Positions 9,347-17,771 of a stretch of 64,000 bases of DNA are shown here, piece by piece. Origin of the DNA: Pycnococcus provasolii (Eukaryota; Chlorophyta; Pseudoscourfieldiophyceae; Pseudoscourfieldiales); the NCBI GenBank assembly GCA_049487715.1, contig CP150576.1, positions 496,001 through 560,000 of the forward strand, written 5' to 3'. Both the position numbers and the translations under genes were made by a program. A model generated the notes under the pieces. That model was given only the letters and a program-made list of their open reading frames with translations. It was not told the origin of the DNA and made no database searches. Positions within the stretch are counted from its first letter, which is position 1. Every line of letters begins with the position of its first letter.

Positions 9347-10687
9347 ATGGCGTCTGTGTCGTCACCCGAGACGCGAGCGACGCGAGCTAAGCGCATGCGG
9401 GATGAACAGCTGGCTGAGCTCGGCCAGCTGCGGTCGCAGCAGGCCGACCGAGCGCGCAAGTTTGCGACTCGGTTCGCGTCAAGGCTCGCGGACGTAGTAG
9501 GGTCGCCGGCCGCGGAGATGGACGACGCGGCGGCGCAGGACGCGTGCGCGGGGATGCTGACGGTCGCGCAGGATATGCTCATGGCGGCGGACACGACACC
9601 CGCCGACAGGACAGAGGCACTGGGCTTCCTGCAGGACCTGGGTCGTACGGACGGACGCGTTAAGGCGATCGAGGACTCCGCACATGCCCAAGCACTTATG
9701 AATATCAAGGACTTACTTTCACAAGATCCTGTCTTACATCTGTTTCAATTTGAACTTCTGACAGAAGTGCATACGGATGCGTCTACTGATGGAATTGGAG
9801 GTGTGCTTCTCCAAAAACATGGTGACGATTGGCATCCCGTGGCTTTCTTCTCTACTCGAATGAATCCAGCTCAGCGTCGCTACACTACGACCGAACAAGA
9901 GATGCTGGCCATAATCACAGCTTTACAAAAATGGCGCGTCTACCTTATTGGGATTCATTTCATCGTGCGTACTGACCATAAGGCTTGCACGTATATACAA
10001 ACAAAGTCCACCTCTAAGCTCAGCTTAAGAGAGCAACGTTGGCTGGACCTGTTGGCAGATTATGATTGCGACATCGATTATTTGCAAGGGAGACTTAATG
10101 TGGTACCCGATTCGTTATCGCGAGCTCATATGCACAACATGTTTGCCACAGATGCTACGGCTAATGGTTCTATGGGTGAAACCTTTACCCCCCTTGATTT
10201 TCAACTGGCATATCACACCCATGTTCTTACTCATGCCATGGATTCCGATAGTGATACAGATTCATCAACCACCTACGATGATTTGCCGGAGTTAATCTCT
10301 TTACCAGATAGTGATTACCAATCTGATTCAGATGATGATATCATGGAACCTTGTCATTTCTGTCATGTGCAAGATGAGGATCATGATGAACCACCTGATC
10401 ATTCACTCTATGTCTCATCTCTCTTCTCGACATTTGTTTCTGAACATTCTCATATATCTAATATGCAGCAGCAAAAGAACACTTTTTCAACAGATACAAC
10501 TCCGCGGGCCTGTGTGAATCAGTTTCTTCCAAAAATTCTTGATGATCCTTCGTATCAGAAGACCCTCGCGCGTTGCCTGCCCCGGCGGGCGCCCCGAAAG
10601 GAGGTGGTAAAGAAAGGCGATGGTGAAGACCGTTCCCGTGAATACGGGCGCCCGCATACCACCTCCTTTCGGGGGGCGTTCCCCTGA
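9347..10687 (+). CDS. Chimeric ORF: GC-rich N-terminal module fused to a Ty3/Gypsy RNase H domain
   Basis: The frame is open from ATG 9347 to 10687, 446 residues. Residues 1-115 (to about 9690) are GC-rich, helical and Ala/Arg-rich with no recognised family. The composition then turns sharply AT-rich at the RNase H domain, residues about 125-265. This has the retroviral-type catalytic acids in order: HTDAS (D), TTEQEM (E), VRTDHKA (D) and VPDSLSR (D). It is the C-terminal part of a Ty3/Gypsy reverse transcriptase; the polymerase part and the integrase are absent. An acidic AT-rich linker follows, and the last about 40 residues are again coded by repeat sequence. It could be a decayed insertion that happens to stay open, or an adopted RNase H. 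The intact frame and all four acids favour recent insertion or selection. Confidence 0.6.
   Translation: MASVSSPETRATRAKRMRDEQLAELGQLRSQQADRARKFATRFASRLADVVGSPAAEMDDAAAQDACAGMLTVAQDMLMAADTTPADRTEALGFLQDLGRTDGRVKAIEDSAHAQALMNIKDLLSQDPVLHLFQFELLTEVHTDASTDGIGGVLLQKHGDDWHPVAFFSTRMNPAQRRYTTTEQEMLAIITALQKWRVYLIGIHFIVRTDHKACTYIQTKSTSKLSLREQRWLDLLADYDCDIDYLQGRLNVVPDSLSRAHMHNMFATDATANGSMGETFTPLDFQLAYHTHVLTHAMDSDSDTDSSTTYDDLPELISLPDSDYQSDSDDDIMEPCHFCHVQDEDHDEPPDHSLYVSSLFSTFVSEHSHISNMQQQKNTFSTDTTPRACVNQFLPKILDDPSYQKTLARCLPRRAPRKEVVKKGDGEDRSREYGRPHTTSFRGAFP
9720..10560 (+). mobile_element. Ty3/Gypsy retrotransposon fragment (RNase H plus linker)
   Basis: The segment is visibly AT-richer than the flanks and codes the RNase H domain plus the acidic linker that usually precedes integrase. 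No reverse transcriptase palm, integrase or LTR is visible, so this is an internal fragment rather than a full element. Confidence 0.8.
10589..10679. repeat. Short inverted repeat (MITE-like hairpin)
   Basis: CCCCGAAAGGAGGTGGTA near 10591 is mirrored by TACCACCTCCTTTCGGGG near 10658, giving stems of roughly 18 bp around a loop of about 50 bp. The right part of it is repeated at 10937-10999. It may be the end of a small non-autonomous element. Confidence 0.6.
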
Positions 10688-10691
10688 GAAA

Positions 10692-10877
10692 GGCCCACAT
10701 TTCCAGTGTTCACACGGAAATTTGGGGTTTTCTCCAGGGGGCACGCCGAGAAGGGAGGTTCCCTTCACGCCCCATGGAAAGGCCGCCCGGGGGCGGCCTT
10801 TCCCTTGCTCCTCCTCCTTCCCGCCCGACCCGTCCGAACCTCCATCGACTCTTGAGGAAGAGAACGGACGGGGCGAC
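10692..10877. repeat. Interspersed repeat R1, copy 2
   Basis: A 186-bp direct copy of 9152-9335, including the GC-rich hairpin around 10779-10802. Together the two copies flank the RNase H chimera, as a pair of solo repeat units would if the AT-rich DNA had inserted within or between them. Confidence 0.9.
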
Positions 10878-10936
10878 TGACGGGGATAGGCGTAGGAGAC
10901 CGGGAAGGGTCGCCGAAAAATTTTTTTTTTTTTTTC

Positions 10937-10999
10937 GGTGAAGACCGTTCCCGTGAATACGGGCTGACGCCCGCATACCACCTCCTTTCGGGGGGCGTG
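10937..10999. repeat. Repeat R2, second copy
   Basis: It begins GGTGAAGACCGTTCCCGTG and matches 10621-10680 apart from a small indel (GGGCTGACGCCCGC versus GGGCGCCCGC). R2 plus R1 therefore forms a partly tandem unit of about 315 bp just upstream of the oxygenase gene. A run of 15 T lies immediately before it at 10921-10935. Confidence 0.85.
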
Positions 11000-11124
11000 G
11001 CCCTGAAACGGGAGGCCCCCCCGTGGAGGGAGCGCCGGAGCGGCGGCGGCGCCGGCCCGGCCATTGCTTTCGTTCCTCAAACCGTCCATTCGCTATGAAT
11101 GCCCCACTCAAATCTTCTCTGGAC

Positions 11125-11197
11125 AAGGTTTTGGTCGGGATCCCCCCCTATGTGCCCGACCGGGATCCCGGGGGGAAAAAAGGGCTCCGACCAAAAC
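11125..11197. repeat. Imperfect inverted repeat with GGGATCCC core
   Basis: GTTTTGGTCGG at 11128-11138 is mirrored by CCGACCAAAAC at 11187-11197, an 11-bp perfect stem. Between them are two GGGATCCC-containing blocks. It lies in the possible N-terminal extension of the oxygenase gene and looks like repeat DNA, not protein-coding sequence, which supports the later start of that gene. Confidence 0.55.
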
Positions 11198-11229
11198 AAC
11201 CTTTGCCCGTAAATCAAATATTCCTTGAC

Positions 11230-12471
11230 ATGCCCGCCGACGCCGACGCCGATGCCGCTGCAGATGTCAGCGCCCTCTCTCGGTCTCTTTATTTTGTCTT
11301 AAGAAGTCCCCCGTGCGCCTCTGCTCTCTATAGCCATGGATACTATGTCGGTTCCTTGCTTGAACCTTCCACCTCCACCTCAGCTTGTGCTTCAGCAGCT
11401 TGTGCTTCCGCTTCTTTGTCTCCAGAGATGATGGGATCGGATAAGCTTGATTCAAAGTTTGGTTCGGAGGAGGAGTCGGAAATTTCTGCTCCGTCAACTT
11501 CTGCTTCTTTGTTGCGTTGTTCCTTACAATCTCTCCATGCGGAAATTCTTCATCTACACGCTCTTCAGTTAATGTCGCCGAATGCGATTTCGTTCAAGAC
11601 GAGCCAGGCATCAACTCCGCACATTTTAATTAAACCGCACATCTTTGAGGCGGACATGCACCTTGAAAAGACGCAAACGCACGCGCCTGTGGCGTGCGCA
11701 CTGTGGAAGTCAAACCAAGTCGTCGACGCATTCCAACAAAACGAACAACACGCGTACCTGAACATCGCGTCGCACGCAAACGAAGATAGACCCGCATTCA
11801 AACTGCAACTTAACGAAGGGAACGGCGCGTGCTTTCCGTGGCACCACGACAACGCGGGAGGAGGAACGACCGCGAGAGACCGAGGGAGCAGACGCAAAAT
11901 TACCGTCATCGTCTATCTCTCCGAACCACCCACGCAAGGAGGGGAGCTCGTGCTTATGCCATTCTGCAAGCCGGAACTCGAACGACGCGTCACGCCCGTC
12001 GTTGGGACCGTCGTCGCATTCAGGTCGGAGTGCGTGCTCCATCGAACGCTGCCCTCGTTCTGCGACAAAGCGCACAACCAAAGAACGTGCTTCACCATAT
12101 GGCTCGAAAGCGATGACGCGGCCAACGCACCGCTGTCTTGCGCACTGCCGCCGGAGCTGCTGACGAACCTGCGCGAAAGGCGCGGTGATGATGCTGGTGC
12201 CGTGCCGTACAGTCCGATGTGGCGTGAGTTTGCCGACAAGCTGAGCACGTCGCCTGCCAATCGCATCTTCGCGCGTCTCGTCTACCGGGAAATGTTCGAA
12301 GCGAGCCTGAGAGAGTGCTTCTCGGTAGGTGGGGGAGAAACGGCGGAGAAGAGAACGCGCGTTGCACTGGCGATGCATGAAGCGCACATGCGCTCGGCAT
12401 CAGATGCCCTTCGCGAGGTGGCAGATGCGCTCACGTGGGTTCTTCGGCAACGCATCGAGGAAAACAAATAG
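11230..12471 (+). CDS. 2-oxoglutarate/Fe(II) oxygenase (prolyl-4-hydroxylase-like)
   Basis: 413 residues from ATG 11230; an in-frame ATG at 11095 would add 45 residues that lie in repeat-like DNA, so I prefer 11230. The double-stranded beta-helix core shows the iron ligands H205-x-D207 in FPWHHDN, the GGELVLMP strand, distal H271 in ECVLHRTLP and the co-substrate Arg285 in NQRTCFTIWLE. These are the standard residues of the 2OG-FeII_Oxy_3 class, so catalytic activity is expected: hydroxylation with 2-oxoglutarate, O2 and Fe(II). The substrate is unknown. A Ser/Ala-rich low-complexity stretch lies at about 50-120. The C-terminal 100 residues are helical. It converges with the GPI mannosyltransferase gene, ends 47 bp apart. 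Confidence 0.8.
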   Translation: MPADADADAAADVSALSRSLYFVLRSPPCASALYSHGYYVGSLLEPSTSTSACASAACASASLSPEMMGSDKLDSKFGSEEESEISAPSTSASLLRCSLQSLHAEILHLHALQLMSPNAISFKTSQASTPHILIKPHIFEADMHLEKTQTHAPVACALWKSNQVVDAFQQNEQHAYLNIASHANEDRPAFKLQLNEGNGACFPWHHDNAGGGTTARDRGSRRKITVIVYLSEPPTQGGELVLMPFCKPELERRVTPVVGTVVAFRSECVLHRTLPSFCDKAHNQRTCFTIWLESDDAANAPLSCALPPELLTNLRERRGDDAGAVPYSPMWREFADKLSTSPANRIFARLVYREMFEASLRECFSVGGGETAEKRTRVALAMHEAHMRSASDALREVADALTWVLRQRIEENK

Positions 12472-12518
12472 TAAATTAGTCAGTGTCAAATCAATAATGT
12501 ACATTGAATACTAACATA

Positions 12519-14303
12519 CTAGATTCTAGTATACACATTAAGGCACAAAGACTCGTACGCGCGCCGCCACGCCGAGCGAGTATCGCCGCGATGCAGGAGG
12601 TCGTCGAAAAGCGCCTTCGACATCTCGTCCGGCGTTGTTTCGCCGCTGAAATGCGGGAACAGGATGCGCTCCACACGCCACGTCGTCATCTTGCGCATTG
12701 CTCTCGGTGGCGCGACGACGACGTGTGCCATTTGCAGAGAACGTGCCATACATGCTGCATCCTCCATACAGTCTGTCACGCGGATGCGCACACCGTCACT
12801 GATGGTGGTATCGAAGAGCGCGGCGGACGGCGGGTACGTTTGTGCGTATGCAACCTCGAGCGAGCACGGCACCTCTGTGGCATTCATTCGCAGGCACGTC
12901 AATGGCGCGACACCGAGCACGGCGAGCTGCGAGCGGACGACGCCGCCTTGGTGCGCTGCGGCGTACACGAGGGGCATAATGAGCTGATGGGTGGCGTGCG
13001 CTGTCCTCCAGAACGCCCCGAGGTTTCCAAATCCGTCAATGGATGCGCTCCACTGCACCGTCCAAGCCACGGGAAGCAGAAAACGCGGTTCTTGGTGAGG
13101 TGAGATCGAAAGTAGCGCAAGTGGCAGGATGACGGATGCAAAGAGTGCAGCGCGCAGAGCCACGGCAGGATTCCGATAAGCGACTCGAACGGCATCTCGC
13201 GGCGCGCGCATTGTCCTCGCAAACGCAAGTGCGCCTTTCCACATGAAGAAGACATACGCCGGGCCACACAGCCACGGCATGGACACGAGCACGTGCGTGA
13301 GGCGATGGTGCCTTCCATGCTCACGCGCGACGCGTTCACCGTCCGCATTGTAGCGCAGGTTGTTCAGCCACGTGAACAGAAAGCGTGGCACTTCACCAAG
13401 CCTAGATTTTGCTCCAGAAAGAGCGTCGAATGTCGCGCCGTGACGCTCGTAGCACGCCGCGTCGAGCCGCGCGGTTCCCAGAAGCCCGACGGCGACGACG
13501 GTCGCGACGACGATCGCGTGTGTCACCGCGCGCACGCCGGCGTCTGTGATCGAGCCTCCTTTTCTTTGGTGGCTACACGCCGCCATCCATGCGCCGTGCG
13601 CGACGAGCGGTGCTGCAAACGCGACGAACGTGAACCTGACTGTGCACCCGACAGCGACGACGACGCCCGTCGCCACGGCGAGCATGGTGAGCTTCCCTTG
13701 CGTTGGATTTCTCAGACTTCTGGCGTTCATGGCGATTAGACTTGCATAGAGCACAGCCTCGACTGCGTTCGCGAGCGGCTTTGCGCCGAGCACGTAGGTT
13801 GGCCATGCGAGCGGCACGAACGTGTATGCGTTTGCGTTTGTGGTTTGTATGGCCACCTGAGCAGCTTGCGTTGCGGCGTTGTGCGCTGTGGCGGTAAGCA
13901 TAGCGGCGTTGATTTTCGTCATTGCGATTCGCAAAAAGGCCGTGGTGGTGGCACCTAAAGAAGCATGCTGCTGCTTGAAAACTCGCCGGCGAAACGAGTT
14001 GATGGCGTGAACAGCTTTAAAAGATGGCAGGGCCGTGATTGCGGGTACGAAACAAGATCGCGCTCTGTACGAAGACGTGAACTCCCAAGGCACTGCTGCG
14101 GATGATGATGATGTTCCCCAAGGCGTGGAAGAACGTGCATCACTGACCTTCTCAGTGTTTAATACCCGTGTGGATGAGGAGGAGTCAATGACAAGAGCGG
14201 GCACCAAAGACTGCGCGAGTTCGTCCGGGTGCAATAAAGATAAAGAGGTGCAATATAAGAATAACAACACGCCTGGATGGAACAGCCTCGAAATGGACGC
14301 CAT
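12519..14303 (-). CDS. GPI mannosyltransferase, GT22 family (PIG-Z/SMP3-like)
   Basis: 594 residues from ATG 14303. The N-terminal hydrophobic segment is followed by the GT22 catalytic motif HPDE at about residues 26-29, the acidic loop expected to face the ER lumen. PWEFTSSYRARSCFVP at about 70-87 matches the family's TWEF...RS motif, and SPHQEPRFLLP in the C-terminal half is the strong signature of GPI mannosyltransferases. Multiple hydrophobic segments fit a multispan ER protein that adds mannose from dolichol-phosphate-mannose to the GPI core. The HQEPRFL form is nearest in my memory to SMP3/PIG-Z (fourth mannose), but PIG-B (third mannose) is not excluded. The last about 120 residues form a soluble tail. 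Confidence 0.78.
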   Translation of the reverse strand: MASISRLFHPGVLLFLYCTSLSLLHPDELAQSLVPALVIDSSSSTRVLNTEKVSDARSSTPWGTSSSSAAVPWEFTSSYRARSCFVPAITALPSFKAVHAINSFRRRVFKQQHASLGATTTAFLRIAMTKINAAMLTATAHNAATQAAQVAIQTTNANAYTFVPLAWPTYVLGAKPLANAVEAVLYASLIAMNARSLRNPTQGKLTMLAVATGVVVAVGCTVRFTFVAFAAPLVAHGAWMAACSHQRKGGSITDAGVRAVTHAIVVATVVAVGLLGTARLDAACYERHGATFDALSGAKSRLGEVPRFLFTWLNNLRYNADGERVAREHGRHHRLTHVLVSMPWLCGPAYVFFMWKGALAFARTMRAPRDAVRVAYRNPAVALRAALFASVILPLALLSISPHQEPRFLLPVAWTVQWSASIDGFGNLGAFWRTAHATHQLIMPLVYAAAHQGGVVRSQLAVLGVAPLTCLRMNATEVPCSLEVAYAQTYPPSAALFDTTISDGVRIRVTDCMEDAACMARSLQMAHVVVAPPRAMRKMTTWRVERILFPHFSGETTPDEMSKALFDDLLHRGDTRSAWRRAYESLCLNVYTRI

Positions 14304-14493
14304 GGATGATGCGAAACATGGAAAGATGTGATTCTGCGCATGAATCGAGAGATCAACGGACGGGTTGGGGAACCCCGAATTGGGGAAAGAATGAGAACTT
14401 TGGGGGTTTCACGGGACTCGACCTGGTCCCTCGACCTGGTCACTCGCCCATTCCCCCTCGCACCTCCAGGGGGTGACTCGTGCATGGCCCATC
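14304..14493. promoter_or_regulatory. Short divergent promoter region
   Basis: Only 190 bp separate the start codons of the GPI mannosyltransferase (minus) and the RCC1-like gene (plus), so the two must share promoter DNA. It contains a GGGGAACCCCGAATTGGGG stretch at about 14367-14385 and repeated TCGACCTGGTC at about 14418-14441. No TATA-like box is evident. Confidence 0.5.
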
Positions 14494-15462
14494 ATGTCAG
14501 AGTCTCTCGCGTACTCCATGATGCGCGTCTTCGTCAACTGGCAGCGTGAACGTAGGTTAAACAAGGTGAGGGAGCGGAAACAAGCCGCGCGAATGGCAAA
14601 TGGACTGCTCGCAGCAGGTGGTCTCAGTATCGTTGATGGAGGTCAATCGTTAGCGCTACGAGTCGACGGCAGTATCGCGTGCTGGGGAGACAACACCTTC
14701 GGCCAGGCGCCTCCCGCCGGCGTTCCGGGAAACTTCGTCGCAATCGCCGCAGGTGAGCTTCACTCGTTGGCAATACGAGTCGACGGCAGTGTCGCGTGCT
14801 GGGGAGACAACGGGTTTGGCCGGGCACCTCCCGACGGCGTTCCGGGAAACTTCGTCGCAATCGCTGCGGGTCCTGCGCACTCTTTGGCGCTACGAGTCGA
14901 CGGCAGTGTCGCGTGCTGGGGAAATAACTTCGCCGGCCAGGCCCCTCCCGCTGGCGTTCCAGGCAACTTCGTCGCAATCGCCGCAGGTGGTGGTCACTCT
15001 TTGGCGCTACGAGTCGACGGCAGTATCGCGTGCTGGGGAAATAACTTCGCCGGCCAGGCGCCTCCCGCCGGCGTTCCGGGCAACTTCGTCGCAATCGCTA
15101 CGGGTACTGCGCACTCTTTGGCACTGCGAGTCGATGGTAGTATCTCGTGCTGGGGATACAACGAGAACGACCAAGCACCTCCCGCTGGCGTTCCGGGCAA
15201 CTTCGTCGCAATCGCTGCGGATGCGCGTCACTCTTTGGCGCTACGAGTCGACGGCAGTGTCGCGTGCTGGGGAGACAACGAGAACGACCAAGCCCCTCCC
15301 GCTGGCGTTCCGGGTGACTTCGTCGCAATCGCTGCGGGTTTGAGGCACTCTTTGGCACTACGAGTCGACGGCAGTATCGCGTGCTGGGGCCGCAACGGCC
15401 ACGGCCAAGCACCTCCCGCTGGCGTCTCTGGTCCATTCAGGGTTACGCAGGCGAATTTGTAA
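14494..15462 (+). CDS. RCC1-like beta-propeller repeat protein
   Basis: 322 residues from ATG 14494 (an earlier GTG at 14473 is not a likely eukaryotic start). A basic N-terminus of about 45 residues is followed by seven 39-residue repeats of the form SLALRVDGSIACWGDNxxGQAPPAGVPGNFVAIAAG. This is the RCC1/BLIP-II-type repeat, and seven copies would close a propeller. The repeats are so alike in DNA that they form a 117-bp tandem array. No signal peptide is seen. RCC1 folds serve as exchange factors or protein-binding surfaces; nothing here shows which. The uniform Trp-Gly with a Cys before it in every blade is notable. It ends 151 bp from the convergent cyclophilin gene. Confidence 0.75.
   Translation: MSESLAYSMMRVFVNWQRERRLNKVRERKQAARMANGLLAAGGLSIVDGGQSLALRVDGSIACWGDNTFGQAPPAGVPGNFVAIAAGELHSLAIRVDGSVACWGDNGFGRAPPDGVPGNFVAIAAGPAHSLALRVDGSVACWGNNFAGQAPPAGVPGNFVAIAAGGGHSLALRVDGSIACWGNNFAGQAPPAGVPGNFVAIATGTAHSLALRVDGSISCWGYNENDQAPPAGVPGNFVAIAADARHSLALRVDGSVACWGDNENDQAPPAGVPGDFVAIAAGLRHSLALRVDGSIACWGRNGHGQAPPAGVSGPFRVTQANL
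14660..15440 (+). repeat. 117-bp tandem coding repeats, about 7 copies
   Basis: The TGCTGGGG of each CWG motif recurs at about 14678, 14795, 14912, 15029, 15146, 15263 and 15380, a fixed 117-bp spacing (39 codons). Most copies differ by only a few bases, chiefly in the variable loop, which indicates recent expansion or homogenisation. Confidence 0.9.
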
Positions 15463-15613
15463 AAAGGATTTTTGTTTACTCAACTTGTAACACCTTTTCA
15501 GAATTGAATTCATTCTACCCACTGTCACTGCCACGTCATCCGTCACAGGTCAAGCACCAAACGCACCGGATTCTCGACGATGTCCTTGATGAATCTAACC
15601 CCGGTTTGGTAGT

Positions 15614-16329
15614 TTAGAGGTCATCTTCGTCCTTGCCTGACGCTGGTGAGCTCTCCTCCGATGTTGATGTTAGGCTTGTTGTCTTGACGTACGTGAGTTT
15701 AGGGAACTTCGTCTTCAAGTAACGGCTGCCCTGCTCCTGAATCATACCCTGCTGAGGACTCTCGCCGTACTCCTGGTTGATCGCATCCACCGCGTCCATG
15801 CCCTCGACCACCTCGCCGAAAGGAGGGAAACCCATGCTGTCCAAGTTGCCGTTGTCGCTGAAGTTGATGAAAATCTGCGTCGTGCGCGTATTCTCACCGC
15901 TCTTCGCAAACGTGACAGTTCCTCGCTTGTTGGATATGTTCGGAACCGCCGGGTCGTCCTGTATTTTGTTGTCGCGCCACTGCTTCGACACGTCGGGGTT
16001 TCCGTGGATTCCGATTTGTGCGACGAAGTTCGGAACGACGCGAAAGAACCTCGTTCCCTTGTAGAAGTTCTTCTCCGCGAGTTCTCGGAAGCGCGCCGCA
16101 CCTAGTGGCGCCCATTCGGGGTGAACACGAATCACGATGCGTTTCGTGACATCCTTGCCTAGATTTGGGTACGCGACATCCCACACAACGTCAAACGGGG
16201 AAGACGACGATGACGATAAGACGCTGCAGATGACGACACTGTACAAGCCAAGGATAGTATGCAGAGCAGCAGGCCTGTGATCCGTGAGCGTGAGCCTAAG
16301 GGTATGGAGGAGAAAACGAGTAACGCCAT
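15614..16329 (-). CDS. Secreted cyclophilin-type peptidyl-prolyl isomerase, reading frame interrupted near the signal peptide
   Basis: The catalytic domain is open from about 16246 down to 15614 (about 200 residues) and shows FFRVVPNFVAQIG, which carries the active-site Arg, Phe and Gln of cyclophilins, and TQIFINFSDNGNLD. The Trp that binds cyclosporin A is replaced by Asn (GN-LD), as in many divergent members. No ATG exists in this frame before an in-frame TAG near 16352. The first ATG of the region, at 16329, opens another frame that codes a clear signal peptide (LLLCILSLACTVSSSA) and then stops at about 16165. Joining the two needs one extra base, or removal of 2 modulo 3 bases, in the TC-rich stretch at about 16190-16240. 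It is either a sequence indel or a very short intron. It would act in the secretory pathway. Confidence 0.7.
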
Positions 16330-16625
16330 AGATTCGAATATGTACAGGTAGCTACGCGGGGGATCGAGCCCTAAAATGAGAGTATGCGACTATGGAAACC
16401 ACAACCACCGGAACGAACGAGAAGAAGTTAAAGTTAGGGTTAGGAAGTTAGGGTTTCGGGTTAGGCTGTTAGGGTTTCGGGTTAGGCTGTTAGGGTTAGG
16501 CTGTTAGGGTTTCGGGCTCGTTTTTCGAACGTTGCCACCTTTTCGGATTTTTTCTGTCATTTCTGCCCCTCCCCTTTTTTAGTTTTTTTGTCGTTTTCGT
16601 GAGTGTTCTCAACGGCCTTTTAAAG
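16330..16625. promoter_or_regulatory. Divergent promoter with telomere-like repeat array
   Basis: Between the cyclophilin and JmjC starts. At 16431-16520 there are repeated GTTAGGGTTAGG, GTTAGGGTTTCGGG and TTAGGCTG units, G-rich strand in the JmjC sense direction, 106-195 bp upstream of its ATG. This is the densest example of the telo-box-like motif in the window. Confidence 0.55.
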
Positions 16626-17771
16626 ATGTCTGCACACGGCGGCGGCGGCAGTAATTGTGGTGGTGGTGCTTACAAGTCAGCAGGCTCAGGATCAGGGAAG
16701 TTGAAGTACCCGCACCGCTTTGCCAACTCCCTGCAGCTCCAAGACTCGTTCGAACGTTTTGTAGAAAGCATGGAAGATGCCATGGAAGTTGCGGGTGTGG
16801 GAAAAGTATCCACACCCAAGTCGTGGGCGCCGACGACACGCGCGTACGAACGGCTAGACGTCACGATACCGTCGCCAATACGCCAGCACATCACAGGAAG
16901 AGCCGGCTTCTATCGAACCCTCTTGGTGGAAAAACCAACCATGTCTCTCCTGCGTGACTTCAAGCCTATCGCAGCCTCCGAGGAGAGAGTTCCGAACGCA
17001 AGGGAAACGAACGACAGAGCTGCTGCACCGGCATCAGCGTCAGCGTCAGCCTCGGCATCCTCAGCGGACGTCAACCAGGAAACTCCTGAAGAAGCGGCGG
17101 CAGAACGCGCATTCTGGAAATCCATCACCAGAGCACCTGCGCTGTACGGAGCGGACGTGGAAGGAAGCCTGTTCGACGTGCACAAGCCTGGCTGGAACCT
17201 AAGGAGGCTGGACACTCTGCTCAGCCGAACACTCGCGAGAGAAGACGTACACATACCTGGCGTCATGAGCCCATACCTGTACTTTGGAACGTGGCGAAGC
17301 GTGTTCGCGTACCACACGGAGGACTTCGACTTGTACAGCGTCAACTACCTTCACACGGGCGCGCCGAAAACGTGGTACTTCATACCACCGTCCGCCAAGG
17401 AAAGATTCGAGCAGCTGTGCATGGGTTTCGCGCCTGACCTTTTCAAGGAGTGCAAGCAATTTCTCAGACACAAGGAAATTATCGTGTCGCCGCAGCTTCT
17501 GAAAAATCACAACATACCGTACGTCAAGGTGATCCAGCGACCAGGCGACTTCATCTTCACCTTCCCAGGTGCTTACCACTGTGGCTTCAACCACGGATTC
17601 AACATCGCGGAGAGTACCAACTTCGCCACAAGACGGTGGGTCAAATATGGATGCAGGGCACGTCCGTGCGAGTGTGTGGCAGATAGCGTGCGCATTAACA
17701 TGCGTCTCTTCGAGAATTCGTGTTGCACCAAGAGGAAACGGGACGACGACGACGACGACGACGATGAGTAG
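16626..17771 (+). CDS. KDM4-like JmjC histone lysine demethylase
   Basis: 381 residues from ATG 16626. A JmjN-like segment lies at about 24-70 (FANSLQLQDSFERFVESME...KSWAP), then a Ser/Ala-rich linker, then JmjC at about 175-365. Iron ligands are H230-x-E232 in AYHTEDFDLYSVNYLH and H323 in CGFNHGFNIAESTNFAT. TWYFIPP, LRHKEIIVSPQLLK and the CxC near the end (RPCECVADS), part of the family's structural zinc site, all match KDM4/JMJD2 rather than KDM5 or KDM2. Expected activity is 2-oxoglutarate-dependent removal of methyl groups from histone H3 Lys9 or Lys36 in the nucleus. There are no PHD or Tudor domains, so this is a minimal form. The protein ends in an Asp8-Glu tract coded by GAC repeats. 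Confidence 0.85.
   Translation: MSAHGGGGSNCGGGAYKSAGSGSGKLKYPHRFANSLQLQDSFERFVESMEDAMEVAGVGKVSTPKSWAPTTRAYERLDVTIPSPIRQHITGRAGFYRTLLVEKPTMSLLRDFKPIAASEERVPNARETNDRAAAPASASASASASSADVNQETPEEAAAERAFWKSITRAPALYGADVEGSLFDVHKPGWNLRRLDTLLSRTLAREDVHIPGVMSPYLYFGTWRSVFAYHTEDFDLYSVNYLHTGAPKTWYFIPPSAKERFEQLCMGFAPDLFKECKQFLRHKEIIVSPQLLKNHNIPYVKVIQRPGDFIFTFPGAYHCGFNHGFNIAESTNFATRRWVKYGCRARPCECVADSVRINMRLFENSCCTKRKRDDDDDDDDE

Noticed and set aside
12504-13103. 199-residue plus-strand frame
   Set aside because: Antisense of the GPI mannosyltransferase gene, which carries clear family motifs on the minus strand.
16205-16250. A 14-21 nt mini-intron in the cyclophilin gene
   Set aside because: GT...AG pairs exist, but such a length is far below the one intron seen here (104 nt); a single-base indel explains the data equally well.
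16431-16520. A chromosome end (true telomere)
   Set aside because: The TTAGGG-like units are few, degenerate, internal and placed upstream of genes on both sides of normal gene-rich DNA.
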